The notes: a model not told the origin generated them from the letters alone. DNA of 64,000 nucleotides from Bacteroidales bacterium (GCA_017962445.1 JAGCVI010000022.1:18558-82557), one strand, 5' to 3'. Shown: positions 25,102 through 34,404, counted from the first letter of the stretch. A program made the numbers and translations.

Positions 25102-28100
25102 ATGAATTCCATTGAACAATTCACCGGATTATACTCCTTATCAAAGACCTTGCGCTTTGAGTTGAAACCTATAGGAAAAACGCAAGAAAACATAGAAAAA
25201 AACGGTATTCTTGAAAGAGACAACGAGAGAGCTGTTGCGTACAAAAGTGTAAAGAAATACATCGACGAGTATCACAAGGCATTTATTGAAAGGGTTATGA
25301 ATTCTTTTCCCCACAATTTAAGCGATGAGGAGCAAGATATTTGGGAAGAAGCGTTGAATAACTATTATACATCATACCATTTACCTGCAACTAATCCTCA
25401 AAGAAAGGAAACGTTAACAGAAGCCCAGGATACTTTACGAACTCTTATTTCTAATAGTTTTCTTAGGGATAGACAGTACAAAAGACTATTTGGAAAAGAA
25501 CTGTTTCAAGAGGATTTGGCGGAATTTGTAAATACTGCCCTTTTTGAAACTTATATCCGTTCTCAAAAAGGTAATAATAACTTGACCGAGGAAGAAGTCC
25601 GTCAGATACAAGAGAATACAATCAGGGAGATCTCGCTCTTCAGAAACTTTACCGTCTATTTTTCGGGTTATAACGAGAATAGGAAAAATATGTATGTTGC
25701 AGATGACAAGGCAACTTCTATTGCCAACCGCATGATTACAGAGAATCTTCCTAAGTTTGTCGACAACATGGAGGTGTTTGGGAAAATTGCCGCTAGTGAA
25801 GTCGCAAATCATTTCGAAACTCTTTACAAGTCAATGGAAGCTTATTTAAATGTCATATCTATTGACGAAATGTTCAAGTTGGATTATTATCCAATATTGC
25901 TGACGCAAAAACAAATAGATGTATACAATACAATAATTGGAGGAAAGGTGTTGGAGGATGGGAGTAAAATACAAGGCTTGAATGAATATGTGAATCTTTA
26001 CAACCAACAGCAAAAAGACAAGGCGAATAGACTCCCTAAACTAAAACCACTTTTTAAGCAGATACTTAGTGAACACAATGCTATTTCGTGGTTGCCCGAT
26101 ACGTTTTCAACTGACAACGAGATGCTGGAAAGCATTGAAAAGTGTTATCAGAACCTTAGGACGCAAGTTTTCGAAGGGGAAATTTCATTAAAGAAACTCT
26201 TGGATAATTTGGGAGATTATGATTTGGAACATATCTATATTCCCAATGACCTCCAATTGACCAATATTGTCCAAAAGGTATATGGAGATTGGTCAATGGT
26301 CAAGAAGGCAATGGAAGAGGATGTGAAAGCAAAGAATCCCCAAAGGAAAAATGAGACAGGCGAAAAGTATGAGGAGAGGATTGTAAAGATACTGAAATCT
26401 GATGAAAGTTTTTCTATAGCACAAATCAATAACTTGCTGAAACCTTATCTTGGAGAAAAATACGTGCCGCTTGAAAAGTATTTTATTACTAAAGGTGCCG
26501 AGGATAATAATAATGTGCAAAAACCTAATCTCTTTATTCGTATAGAGAATGCATACATAGAGGCAAAATCTCTGTTGAACACCCAGTATCCAAAAGACAG
26601 AACAATGTCGCAGGACAAGCAAAATGTTGAGAGAATTAAGATTTTATTGGATGCAATCAAAGACTTGCAACACTTTGTAAAACCTTTGTTGGGGAAGGGG
26701 TCTGAGGGACAAAAAGACAACACCTTCTATGGCGAGTTCATTCCACTTTGGGAAGCACTTGATCAAATTACGCCGTTGTACAATATGGTGCGTAACCGAA
26801 TGACACAGAAGCCTTATTCTGATGATAAAATTAAACTTTTTTTCGAGAACAATGGCTCATTTCTAAATGGATGGGTCGACAGCAAAACAGAATCGGATAA
26901 TGCTACTCAGTATGGCGGATATTTGTTCAGAAGGAAAAATAGTATCGGCGAATATGATTACTATCTAGGAATCTCGTCTGCCACAAAACTTTTCAGAAGT
27001 TTTAATCATGTGTCGGAATCGGATAAAAGCATTTTTGAAAGATTGGATTATTACCAATTGAAAGGAAAGACTTTTTATGGCGCTTTGTACAAAGGAGACT
27101 ATGAAAAAGAATCTTCTGCTATCAAGCTGGCAATTGATAAATTCATTACTAATAATGGAAATACCATTATTAGAGAAAAGATAAATACTGAGAAAAGAAA
27201 ACGACAGCCCAAGGTGTCAACTGCCATTGGTTATTTGAAATTTCTCAGACAGCAGGGAGTTGAATTGTTTGATTCTTTATTAAAAGATGGTTGCTTTGAG
27301 GAGAGTAATCAAGCTATGATCACTTCCATTAAAGCTACATTGGCGTCTATGGCGCGCATTCCTAATGCACAGGACTATGCACATAAGGATTATTCATTGT
27401 TCTCAGACGCTATGGATGATGTAGAAGAATTGTTGCAAGATGTTATTTTTTCATATTTCCCAATTAGTCAGAAAGAGATGGACAAAGTTCTTGAGAGAGA
27501 AGAAAAGCCCATGTATTTGTTCAAGATAACGAATAAGGATCTTTCTTTTGCTGAAACTCACGAAAAGGGGTTGAGGAAATCAAGAGGAACAGATAATTTG
27601 CACACCATGTACTTCAAAGCATTGATGAGTGGCACTCAAAATGTTTTCGATATTGGTTCTGGCACCGTTTTCTTTAGAGAACGCAAGATAGTGTATTCTG
27701 AAGAGCAATTGGGAAAGGGACACCACCACGAAATGCTGAAGGATAAGTTTGATTATCCTATCATATCAAACAAGAGATATGCATACGATAAGTTCCAATT
27801 TCATTTGTCAATAAATATTAACTATAAAGCAGATAAACATAAAGACATCAATCTTTTGGTCAATGAATATCTGAAAGAATCAAAAGTCACGCATATCATT
27901 GGTATTGACCGTGGAGAAAGACACCTATTATATTTGTCTGTAATAGATTTGCAGGGTAATATCGTTGAGCAATATTCATTAAACGAGATTGTGAATGAAT
28001 ATAACGACTGTAATTATCGTACTAACTATCATGATTTATTAGATATCAGAGAAAAGCAAAGGGATGAGGCCAGGCGCAGTTGGCTAACCATTGAAAGTAT

Positions 28101-29073
28101 CAAGGAATTAAAGGAGGGCTATATGAGCCAGGTGGTTCATTTAATTGCACAACTAATTGTAAAATACAACGCAATAGTCGTGCTTGAAGACTTGAATACT
28201 GGCTTTATTAGAGGGAGGCAAAAGGTTGAGAAACAGGTTTATCAGAAGTTTGAAAAAATGCTGATTGACAAGTTGAATTATCTGGTAGACAAGAAAAAAG
28301 ATATTTACGACCTGGGTGGTGCGTTGAATGCATTGCAGTTGACAAATAAATTTGAGAGTTTTCAGAAGATAGGTAAACAATGTGGTTTCCTGTTCTATGT
28401 CCCTGCTTGGAATACCAGTAAAATGGATCCTACAACAGGATTTGTCAATATGCTTGATACACGTTACGAGAATATGGATAAAGCTAAAGCCTTTTTTGCA
28501 AAATTTAGGAGTATTCGACAAAATGTCAGTAAGGGATGGTTCGAATTTGCTATTGATTATAATGATTTTACCTCGAAAGCAGCTGGAACCAAAACACAAT
28601 GGACACTTTGTACCTATGGCACACGTATTGAAACCAAACGCGATACGAAGCAAAATAACAATTTTGTTAGCGATGAGTTTGACTTGACAGACAAGTTCAA
28701 GGTCTTGTTTAATAAATACAACATAGATGTAAACGGCAATCTAATGGAGCAGATTTGCTCACAAAATGACGCTACATTCTTCAAAGAATTACTACACATG
28801 CTACATTTGACCTTGCAGATGCGAAATAGTATTACTGGAACAGAAGTGGATTATTTAATTTCACCTGTTATGAATGCTTCTGGTAAGTTCTACGATAGTC
28901 GTACTTGTGAAAATAATCTACCTAAGAATGCTGATGCCAACGGGGCCTACAACATTGCTAGAAAAGGATTGTGGATTGTCGAACAGATAAAACATTCGGA
29001 CAATATATCGAAATTAAAAATAGCAATCAGCAACAAGGAATGGCTACGATATACACAAGGGTTGGTAGACTAA
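25102..29073 (+). CDS. cas12a: Cas12a (Cpf1) endonuclease, type V-A
   Basis: RNA-guided nuclease that also processes its own pre-crRNA, 1323 residues. The N-terminus (FTGLYSLSKTLRFELKPIGKT) is the WED-I segment typical of the family, followed by REC1/REC2. RuvC-I is THIIGIDRGERHLLYLSVID (about residue 935), the RuvC-II glutamate is in VVLEDLNTGFIRGRQK (about 1030), and RuvC-III is PKNADANGAYNIARKGL (about 1280). The Nuc domain between II and III has the Arg of TLQMRNSITGT. Catalytic residues are intact. The middle region (about residues 640-800) differs from well-known Cas12a proteins: the LLPGPNKMLPKVFF-type PAM-contact motif is not found. AT-rich relative to flanking housekeeping genes, as expected for an acquired gene. 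Operon with cas4, cas1 and cas2. Confidence 0.97.
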   Translation: MNSIEQFTGLYSLSKTLRFELKPIGKTQENIEKNGILERDNERAVAYKSVKKYIDEYHKAFIERVMNSFPHNLSDEEQDIWEEALNNYYTSYHLPATNPQRKETLTEAQDTLRTLISNSFLRDRQYKRLFGKELFQEDLAEFVNTALFETYIRSQKGNNNLTEEEVRQIQENTIREISLFRNFTVYFSGYNENRKNMYVADDKATSIANRMITENLPKFVDNMEVFGKIAASEVANHFETLYKSMEAYLNVISIDEMFKLDYYPILLTQKQIDVYNTIIGGKVLEDGSKIQGLNEYVNLYNQQQKDKANRLPKLKPLFKQILSEHNAISWLPDTFSTDNEMLESIEKCYQNLRTQVFEGEISLKKLLDNLGDYDLEHIYIPNDLQLTNIVQKVYGDWSMVKKAMEEDVKAKNPQRKNETGEKYEERIVKILKSDESFSIAQINNLLKPYLGEKYVPLEKYFITKGAEDNNNVQKPNLFIRIENAYIEAKSLLNTQYPKDRTMSQDKQNVERIKILLDAIKDLQHFVKPLLGKGSEGQKDNTFYGEFIPLWEALDQITPLYNMVRNRMTQKPYSDDKIKLFFENNGSFLNGWVDSKTESDNATQYGGYLFRRKNSIGEYDYYLGISSATKLFRSFNHVSESDKSIFERLDYYQLKGKTFYGALYKGDYEKESSAIKLAIDKFITNNGNTIIREKINTEKRKRQPKVSTAIGYLKFLRQQGVELFDSLLKDGCFEESNQAMITSIKATLASMARIPNAQDYAHKDYSLFSDAMDDVEELLQDVIFSYFPISQKEMDKVLEREEKPMYLFKITNKDLSFAETHEKGLRKSRGTDNLHTMYFKALMSGTQNVFDIGSGTVFFRERKIVYSEEQLGKGHHHEMLKDKFDYPIISNKRYAYDKFQFHLSININYKADKHKDINLLVNEYLKESKVTHIIGIDRGERHLLYLSVIDLQGNIVEQYSLNEIVNEYNDCNYRTNYHDLLDIREKQRDEARRSWLTIESIKELKEGYMSQVVHLIAQLIVKYNAIVVLEDLNTGFIRGRQKVEKQVYQKFEKMLIDKLNYLVDKKKDIYDLGGALNALQLTNKFESFQKIGKQCGFLFYVPAWNTSKMDPTTGFVNMLDTRYENMDKAKAFFAKFRSIRQNVSKGWFEFAIDYNDFTSKAAGTKTQWTLCTYGTRIETKRDTKQNNNFVSDEFDLTDKFKVLFNKYNIDVNGNLMEQICSQNDATFFKELLHMLHLTLQMRNSITGTEVDYLISPVMNASGKFYDSRTCENNLPKNADANGAYNIARKGLWIVEQIKHSDNISKLKIAISNKEWLRYTQGLVD

Positions 29074-29082
29074 TTGTTAATA

Positions 29083-29646
29083 ATGGAATACTACATTTCC
29101 ATATCTACCCTCAATGATTTCATCTTCTGTCCGTATTCCATATACCTGCATAATGTGTATATGGATACGGACGAAGGGATGTACCAAGCCACACCACAAA
29201 CCAAAGGGAAAATAGCTCATGAGCCGGTTGATTCCAAGACATCAAGCAATAGGAAAGATGAAATCCTCTCATTGCCAGTACTGTCAGAACAACTGGGGGT
29301 GATGGGCAAGATTGATGTCTATCGGAAAAAGGAGAAGAAGCTGATTGAAAGGAAATACCAACTCAAACAAATCTATCAAGGACAGATATATCAGTTGTGG
29401 GCACAGTATTTTTGCATGGTAGAAATGGGCTATGAGGTGGAAAAAATTGCTTTCTATGAAATATCAACGAACAAGGCAATCCCGATAAGCCTGCCAACAG
29501 TTGAAAACAAGCAGGAACTGATGGGGTTCATACAATCATTTAGGGAATACAATCCTGCCACTCCTTTTGTTGCCAATCCAAATAAATGTCACCATTGTAT
29601 CTATTGCAACCTTTGTGATAAAACCGAAGAAAACAATGTTTACTAA
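29083..29646 (+). CDS. cas4: Cas4 nuclease, type V-A
   Basis: 187 residues from ATG 29083 (a TTG at 29074 is less likely). RecB-like PD-(D/E)XK nuclease: Asp in MGKIDVYRKK, E-x-K in LIERKYQLKQIYQGQ with QIYQLWAQYF as motif III. The four Fe-S cysteines are the Cys of FIFCPYSIYLH near the N-terminus and three in CHHCIYCNLC at the C-terminus. Cas4 trims prespacers to a PAM-defined end before Cas1-Cas2 integration. It overlaps the cas1 start by 11 bases. Confidence 0.94.
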   Translation: MEYYISISTLNDFIFCPYSIYLHNVYMDTDEGMYQATPQTKGKIAHEPVDSKTSSNRKDEILSLPVLSEQLGVMGKIDVYRKKEKKLIERKYQLKQIYQGQIYQLWAQYFCMVEMGYEVEKIAFYEISTNKAIPISLPTVENKQELMGFIQSFREYNPATPFVANPNKCHHCIYCNLCDKTEENNVY

Positions 29647-30607
29647 CAAGGATATTGAATACAGGTCAATCTACGTTATCAACTGCATTCGTGACAGGGA
29701 TTTGCGAGTGAGCAATGGCGAATTGTTGCTTGAAGATATCGAAGGGTCAAAAACATTGACAAAACTACCTTTTCAAAAGATTCTGGCATTGTTTATCATT
29801 GGACACATACGAATAACCACACCGCTGATTGACAAGTGCAAGAAGTTCAATGTTGCGCTTATCGTTGTTAACCAAAGCTTCAGGCCGGTGTTTTATTGGG
29901 CTAATGCTGCGGAGGCAAATTACCTGCTTCGACAGAGACAGTATCAGTTTTCCAAAGAGGATATTTCTATTGCAAAAATACTTGTTGAGAACAAAATCAA
30001 CAATCAAATTGTAGCTCTACAGAAGACCCGTAAGACAGATGAATTGACCCAATCGGCAGTCGAGTTTTGCAGGAAATGTCTTCAAAAACTCGCGGTTATT
30101 GACCAATACAATGGTTTGATGGGTATTGAGGGATTAGCATCAAAGTACTTTTTTGAAGCTTTCTTCCAAGACATGGACTGGGGTGCAAGAAAGCCGCGCA
30201 TAAAATGCGATGCAATCAATGCGACACTAGATATCGGATACACCATCCTGTTCAATTATATTGAATGTTTTGTGCGTATGTTTGGCTTCGATCCATACGT
30301 TGGTGTTTATCATCGGTTATGGTTCAAACGGAAATCATTGGTTTGTGACTTGATGGAGCCTTTCAGGTGCATCGTCGACCGAACTGTCAGAACAGCGTTT
30401 AATAGGAAACAGTTCTCGGAGAAAGATTTCAATGTGATAAAAGGGGAGTATAAACTCAAAGTCCAAAAGAACTCCGATTATTGCAGGGTGTTTTTTGATG
30501 CATTAATTCCCTATAAATCTGAAGTATTCATTTTTATTCAATCCTATTATAGGTGTTTTATGAGGCAAAGGGATGTGTATGTTTATCCAAGATTTGGTTT
30601 CCAATGA
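29636..30607 (+). CDS. cas1: Cas1 integrase, type V-A
   Basis: 323 residues from ATG 29636, inside the end of cas4. Catalytic Glu in GIEGLASKYFFEAFF, His in PYVGVYHRLWFKRKS, acidic pair in LVCDLMEPFRCIVDR. Only distantly similar in sequence to the Cas1 at 12.5 kb, as expected for proteins of different types. Longer starts are possible but would lie well within cas4. The stop codon overlaps the cas2 start. Confidence 0.95.
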   Translation: MFTNKDIEYRSIYVINCIRDRDLRVSNGELLLEDIEGSKTLTKLPFQKILALFIIGHIRITTPLIDKCKKFNVALIVVNQSFRPVFYWANAAEANYLLRQRQYQFSKEDISIAKILVENKINNQIVALQKTRKTDELTQSAVEFCRKCLQKLAVIDQYNGLMGIEGLASKYFFEAFFQDMDWGARKPRIKCDAINATLDIGYTILFNYIECFVRMFGFDPYVGVYHRLWFKRKSLVCDLMEPFRCIVDRTVRTAFNRKQFSEKDFNVIKGEYKLKVQKNSDYCRVFFDALIPYKSEVFIFIQSYYRCFMRQRDVYVYPRFGFQ

Positions 30608-30876
30608 TGATAATAAGTTACGATATTGCAGATGATAAACTGAGAAATCGTTTCTCAAAGATGCTTACAAAAAATGGAGCAATTAGGTTGCAGTTTTCAG
30701 TGTACGAGGTAAACAACACTTCGCGTGTAATAGACAATATCCTGGTGAAAATCGAAGATGTCTATTCAAAGCATTTTTCTGGAGCCGACAGTGTAGTGAT
30801 TTTTGAGATTGGGAATGCCAAAATAAAGAAATATGGGAATGCTATTCATCGAGATTGTGATGTTGTCTATTTCTAA
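30604..30876 (+). CDS. cas2: Cas2, type V-A
   Basis: 90 residues from the first ATG of ATGATGA, which overlaps the cas1 stop. Begins MMIISYDIADDKLRNRFSKM with the conserved Asp after strand one, and has IRLQFSVYEVNN. Partner of Cas1 in spacer acquisition. Last gene of the operon; a terminator follows. Confidence 0.94.
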   Translation: MMIISYDIADDKLRNRFSKMLTKNGAIRLQFSVYEVNNTSRVIDNILVKIEDVYSKHFSGADSVVIFEIGNAKIKKYGNAIHRDCDVVYF

Positions 30877-30942
30877 CAAACCTAGGTTTAAACAATTAAT
30901 AATATAACTATAATATACTGATAATAATATGATTGTGTTATT

Positions 30943-30979
30943 GACTAAAACAGGGTGGGGTGATTTAGTCCCTTTTTTT
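30943..30979 (+). terminator. Terminator of the cas12a-cas4-cas1-cas2 operon
   Basis: GACTAAA (30943-30949) pairs with TTTAGTC (30964-30970), followed by CC and seven T. It separates the cas operon from the array promoter. A 12-base palindrome AAACCTAGGTTT lies between cas2 and this hairpin. Confidence 0.7.
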
Positions 30980-31003
30980 GTTCTTTGAAATGATTCGTAA
31001 AAA

Positions 31004-31033
31004 CTTGACATAAAGAAATAAGTTGTATTTTTG
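31004..31033 (+). promoter_or_regulatory. Promoter of the V-A array
   Basis: CTTG at 31004-31007 and TATTTTTG at 31026-31033 with an 18-base spacer. Transcription would start about 31040, leaving only some 7 bases before the first repeat at 31047. Confidence 0.8.
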
Positions 31034-31046
31034 CAAAAAATATAGA

Positions 31047-32237
31047 GGCTATAGGCCAAACATAATTTCTACTATTGTAGATTTTTGCTCTGTCTGGGTA
31101 CCCACCAGCGGCTATAGGCCAAACATAATTTCTACTATTGTAGATATATCAGTATCAGATTTTTTGGTTGTTATCGGGCTATAGGCCAAACATAATTTCT
31201 ACTATTGTAGATCACCGTGGTTTGTTGTGTTACCTTTCCGGCTATAGGCCAAACATAATTTCTACTATTGTAGATCAGATGGCTGCTGGAGTCGAACCGT
31301 TGGAAGGCTATAGGCCAAACATAATTTCTACTATTGTAGATAAACGAAAGGAGTTAAAAATGAATGAGGGCTATAGGCCAAACATAATTTCTACTATTGT
31401 AGATCGCAAGGCACAGGAACAACAGCTTGACGGGCTATAGGCCAAACATAATTTCTACTATTGTAGATCCGGCTACGGCAGTTGGAAAGAAAAACAGGCT
31501 ATAGGCCAAACATAATTTCTACTATTGTAGATGTCAAGGAATGCCACTATCTGCTGCAGTGGCTATAGGCCAAACATAATTTCTACTATTGTAGATAGTA
31601 TTGACAGGAAGTCCGCGCTGAACCATGGCTATAGGCCAAACATAATTTCTACTATTGTAGATAATAACTGTTCCTTAAGACTTTTAATAACGGCTATAGG
31701 CCAAACATAATTTCTACTATTGTAGATATTGTCGGTTCGTTTACATATAACTGGAGGCTATAGGCCAAACATAATTTCTACTATTGTAGATTGCAGCAAC
31801 AATCCATCCCTCTTTAACGGCTATAGGCCAAACATAATTTCTACTATTGTAGATTATTATAGTGCATTACAGCATTCAACAAGGCTATAGGCCAAACATA
31901 ATTTCTACTATTGTAGATTGGGTGCGGCGGCCTCTCGACCCTCCGCGGCTATAGGCCAAACATAATTTCTACTATTGTAGATTGACGCGTAAACACTATA
32001 ACAGCCGTGCGGCTATAGGCCAAACATAATTTCTACTATTGTAGATTTCATTCTTATGAGCCTACTATAACTCCTGGCTATAGGCCAAACATAATTTCTA
32101 CTATTGTAGATAGGAACCATTTGAATCGGGTGAGGTTGGGCTATAGGCCAAACATAATTTCTACTATTGTAGATATCAACAACCTTGAAGTGAAAGAGGA
32201 AGGCTATAGGCCAAACATAATTTCTGCTATTGTAGAT
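31047..32237 (+). CRISPR. Type V-A CRISPR array, 19 repeats, 18 spacers
   Basis: 36-base repeat beginning GGCTATAGGCCAAACATAAT and ending with the canonical Cas12a handle (AATTTCTACTATTGTAGAT). Spacers are 27-31 bases. Repeat starts run from 31047 to 32202 and strand is plus because the handle precedes each spacer. All repeats look identical except the last (32202-32237), which has CTGCT instead of CTACT, marking the old, distal end. It follows the cas operon with its own promoter. Confidence 0.98.
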
Positions 32238-32287
32238 TAAAGAGTGTTTAATATGTTTTTGGCACGGGCATAACCTCACACACAATC

Positions 32288-32305
32288 CCTCTCCCACAGG
32301 AGAGG
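32288..32305. repeat. Short hairpin after the V-A array
   Basis: CCTCTCC (32288-32294), CACA loop, GGAGAGG (32299-32305): a perfect 7-base stem. No T-tract follows, so it is not an obvious terminator; it resembles GC-rich palindromic intergenic elements. Confidence 0.5.
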
Positions 32306-32313
32306 TGAGTGAA

Positions 32314-32622
32314 ATGCTGAAGGACTCCGTTTGTTGCAAGATTCCGAAAACGAACCGTGATTTCTGGGTGAAGAAGATTCTGCGCAACCGCGAGCGCGAC
32401 AAGAATAACTACCGTCTGCTGCAAGAAAATGGATGGCATGTGATAGTCATCTGGGAGTGCCAGCTGACACCCAAACGCCTCGAACACACGATGCGCGAGG
32501 TGGAACTGCTGCTCGCCGACAACCTTCTCTCACTCTACAAGAAACACATCCCCGTCCCCTACAGCATGGAAGAAGAAGGACAGCTGCCAATGGCCGCTGA
32601 GGATTCCCCAGAATGGAGCTGA
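32314..32622 (+). pseudogene. Truncated Vsr (very short patch repair) endonuclease
   Basis: The frame carries the C-terminal half of Vsr: IPKTNRDFWVKKILRNRERD followed by LLQENGWHVIVIWECQL and a helical tail. The N-terminal half with the catalytic Asp and zinc-binding residues is missing; upstream sequence is unrelated. Vsr nicks T:G mismatches arising at 5-methylcytosine sites and normally sits beside a DNA methyltransferase gene, which is absent here. Treated as a dead remnant. Confidence 0.8.
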
Positions 32623-32744
32623 TGATACGGAAAAAACATGTTTTAAATAAATGCATCTTTCTTACTTTTTTTACATTGGAAAAGTGTAAAATACACACCA
32701 CAATGGATTAAAATACAGTTTTTTATTAAAACATTTTTTTGCGA

Positions 32745-33220
32745 GCAGCGAGGCTTCATACGCACCTGCAAAAAGGATATCACGCAGTAAAACAAGGAGC
32801 ATAAGTTGGAGATAGTGGAGATTTACGACCTCATTCCATCCGAACTGAATGCCCAAAACAAGCGTTTCATAATAAAGAAACTAAAAGAGAAGACTCGCTT
32901 CAGCAAGTACGAGAACGGTTTCCTATGGCTGAAGAACGCTGGTGTGACCATCTCTACATATAACGTGGAGGAACCGCAGCTGCCGTTGCTGCTGAACAAA
33001 CAGCGCAACAGGTTCAAGCTGTTCGCCAACGACGCGGGTTTGCTGGCGGCCATGTATGGCAGGAATTTATAGACGCGCCTGCTTGGCAAAGACTCCAACA
33101 TCAACTTCATAGCCATCAATGAGAACCTTGTGGCGCAGGAATTCTACGCACACGGTTTTGCGGTGGAACATTCGCTCTTCTACTTTAACAGCAAGAAGCA
33201 AGGGGAACTCGACTTCTCAT
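32745..33220 (+). pseudogene. Remnant of an AAA ATPase with DUF4143 C-terminal domain
   Basis: Several frames give pieces of the DUF4143-type ATPase: FIRTCKKDITQ near 32750, then LKEKTRFSKYENGFLWL, FKLFANDAGLLAAMYGRNL, an in-frame TAG at 33070, then LLGKDSNINF and LVAQEFYAHGFAVEHSLFYF up to GELDF. The ATPase N-terminus is missing, and at least one frameshift and one nonsense codon are visible. Intact members are often found in variable regions of gut Bacteroidetes. Confidence 0.75.
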
Positions 33221-33245
33221 CCACCCATATTATTTACAATGTTTC

Positions 33246-34034
33246 TTATTCGCGGACGTTGATTGTCTCTATTGTATCGAATTGTTCGGCGATTTTGCGG
33301 CAGAACACTTTGTCGGTGATTGTCATTGTGCGACTGGCAAAGGTCCTGAGATTGCGCCGGTGGAACAGTTTCTCGTATATTGACCATCGTGCAGAGGTGT
33401 GAACGCGTTTGCGAAATTCGCCGGCAAGGAAACAGGCTATGTTGTCGTTGTACCTACTGTTGAGGTGGAAATGGTTGTTAATGATGTTCTTCTGAAACAG
33501 CAGATTGAGCAGTGTCTTAGCTGTGCTGTTGTTCAAATCGGACATCATATTGTTACTCTCAACGAGGTTGTCGAAGTAGCTCCAGTCGAGTTCACCGTGC
33601 TGCCGTTGCCGTTTGTTGTCCGTTCCGGCTTCAAGGGGCAGGTTTGCAGCTTGCAGTGCAGCCGACACAAGTGTTTTTTCCCTTTCTGTGGCAAACATTT
33701 CACTTTGAATGGCCGCAAGAGTCTGCGAATCCCTGTTTGCTGTGGTGGTGAATGAGGAAAAAGGATGTATGGTTTTGAGCAATGACTCTTTTTCTGTCTG
33801 TGACTGTTCCAGTTGTCTTTCTAGCAGTGCAGATTTGTTTCTTTCTATTTCAAGCAGTGATTTAGTATCGTTGAGTTGATTCTTTAGTTCGGCGATTTTG
33901 CTCTGCATTTCCATTTTTTCGGCTTCGCTTTCGTTCAGTGCTTTTGTGAGAGAGCAGACTATCTCGCTCATGGTGTTGAACGAGGAGCTGCCGCAATGAG
34001 GCACATTATTTGATGTACATTCTAACTTTTCCAT
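33246..34034 (-). CDS. Coiled-coil protein of unknown function
   Basis: 262 residues from ATG 34034 (a GTG at 34040 is also possible). Residues about 30-85 form a clear coiled coil (ALNESEAEKMEMQSKIAELK and on to LERQLEQSQTEKESLL). The C-terminal third is basic, with conserved-looking aromatic residues (SRYNDNIACFLAGEFRKRVH, SARWSIYEKLFHRRNLRTFA) that could bind nucleic acid. No family recognised. It is intact, unlike its left neighbours, and has a strong promoter of its own, so is likely expressed. Convergent with the ATPase remnant. Confidence 0.65.
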   Translation of the reverse strand: MEKLECTSNNVPHCGSSSFNTMSEIVCSLTKALNESEAEKMEMQSKIAELKNQLNDTKSLLEIERNKSALLERQLEQSQTEKESLLKTIHPFSSFTTTANRDSQTLAAIQSEMFATEREKTLVSAALQAANLPLEAGTDNKRQRQHGELDWSYFDNLVESNNMMSDLNNSTAKTLLNLLFQKNIINNHFHLNSRYNDNIACFLAGEFRKRVHTSARWSIYEKLFHRRNLRTFASRTMTITDKVFCRKIAEQFDTIETINVRE

Positions 34035-34317
34035 AGCCACAGGACTTCAAAGGGTTTATTACGATGGAAAAGCTTTGATTCCTTGCTGTTGCAGGTTGAC
34101 GTAGAAGCCGCCGATGAGACGGTGCTGTTTGAGATTATATATTGGAAAATGTTGTGAATCATTATAATATGCATTTAAAATGTTAAAAAAATGTATTAAT
34201 TTGGTTCTTGCAAAGATATGTAAAAAAGACTGATTTTCAAATAAAAATAATATAAAAATAATTAATTGGTATATATTATTGTAATTCAGTTGGATGAGTG
34301 ATTGCGGTGAACGTCTG
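34035..34317. other. AT-rich intergenic stretch holding divergent promoters
   Basis: No gene visible. On the left it carries the leader of the coiled-coil gene (about 170 bases), on the right the ftcD promoter. A short GC-richer block (34080-34125) looks like a protein-coding scrap but has no clear frame. Confidence 0.5.
34211..34241 (-). promoter_or_regulatory. Promoter of the coiled-coil gene
   Basis: On the minus strand TTTG (34241-34238), 19 bases, then TATCTTTG (34218-34211). A perfect Bacteroidetes promoter with a leader of about 170 bases before the ATG at 34034. Confidence 0.8.
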
Positions 34318-34348
34318 TTGCCGAATATAAAAAAACTGATTATATTTG
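34318..34348 (+). promoter_or_regulatory. ftcD promoter
   Basis: TTG at 34318-34320, 20 bases, TATATTTG at 34341-34348. Start would be near 34355, about 50 bases before the ATG. Confidence 0.75.
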
Positions 34349-34404
34349 TAATCCGTTTGTTAAGACGTTTTTTTTATTAGATAATTGTAAATAAATAATA
34401 TACC

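Noticed and set aside
31276-31305. V-A spacer containing GGAGTCGAACC, the reverse complement of a tRNA T-arm
   Set aside because: Only 11 bases match; the flanking bases do not make a T-stem, so tRNA targeting is not supported.
31168-31440. Open frame through the V-A array with GYRPNIISTIVD repeats
   Set aside because: Translation of the 36-base repeat; not a gene.
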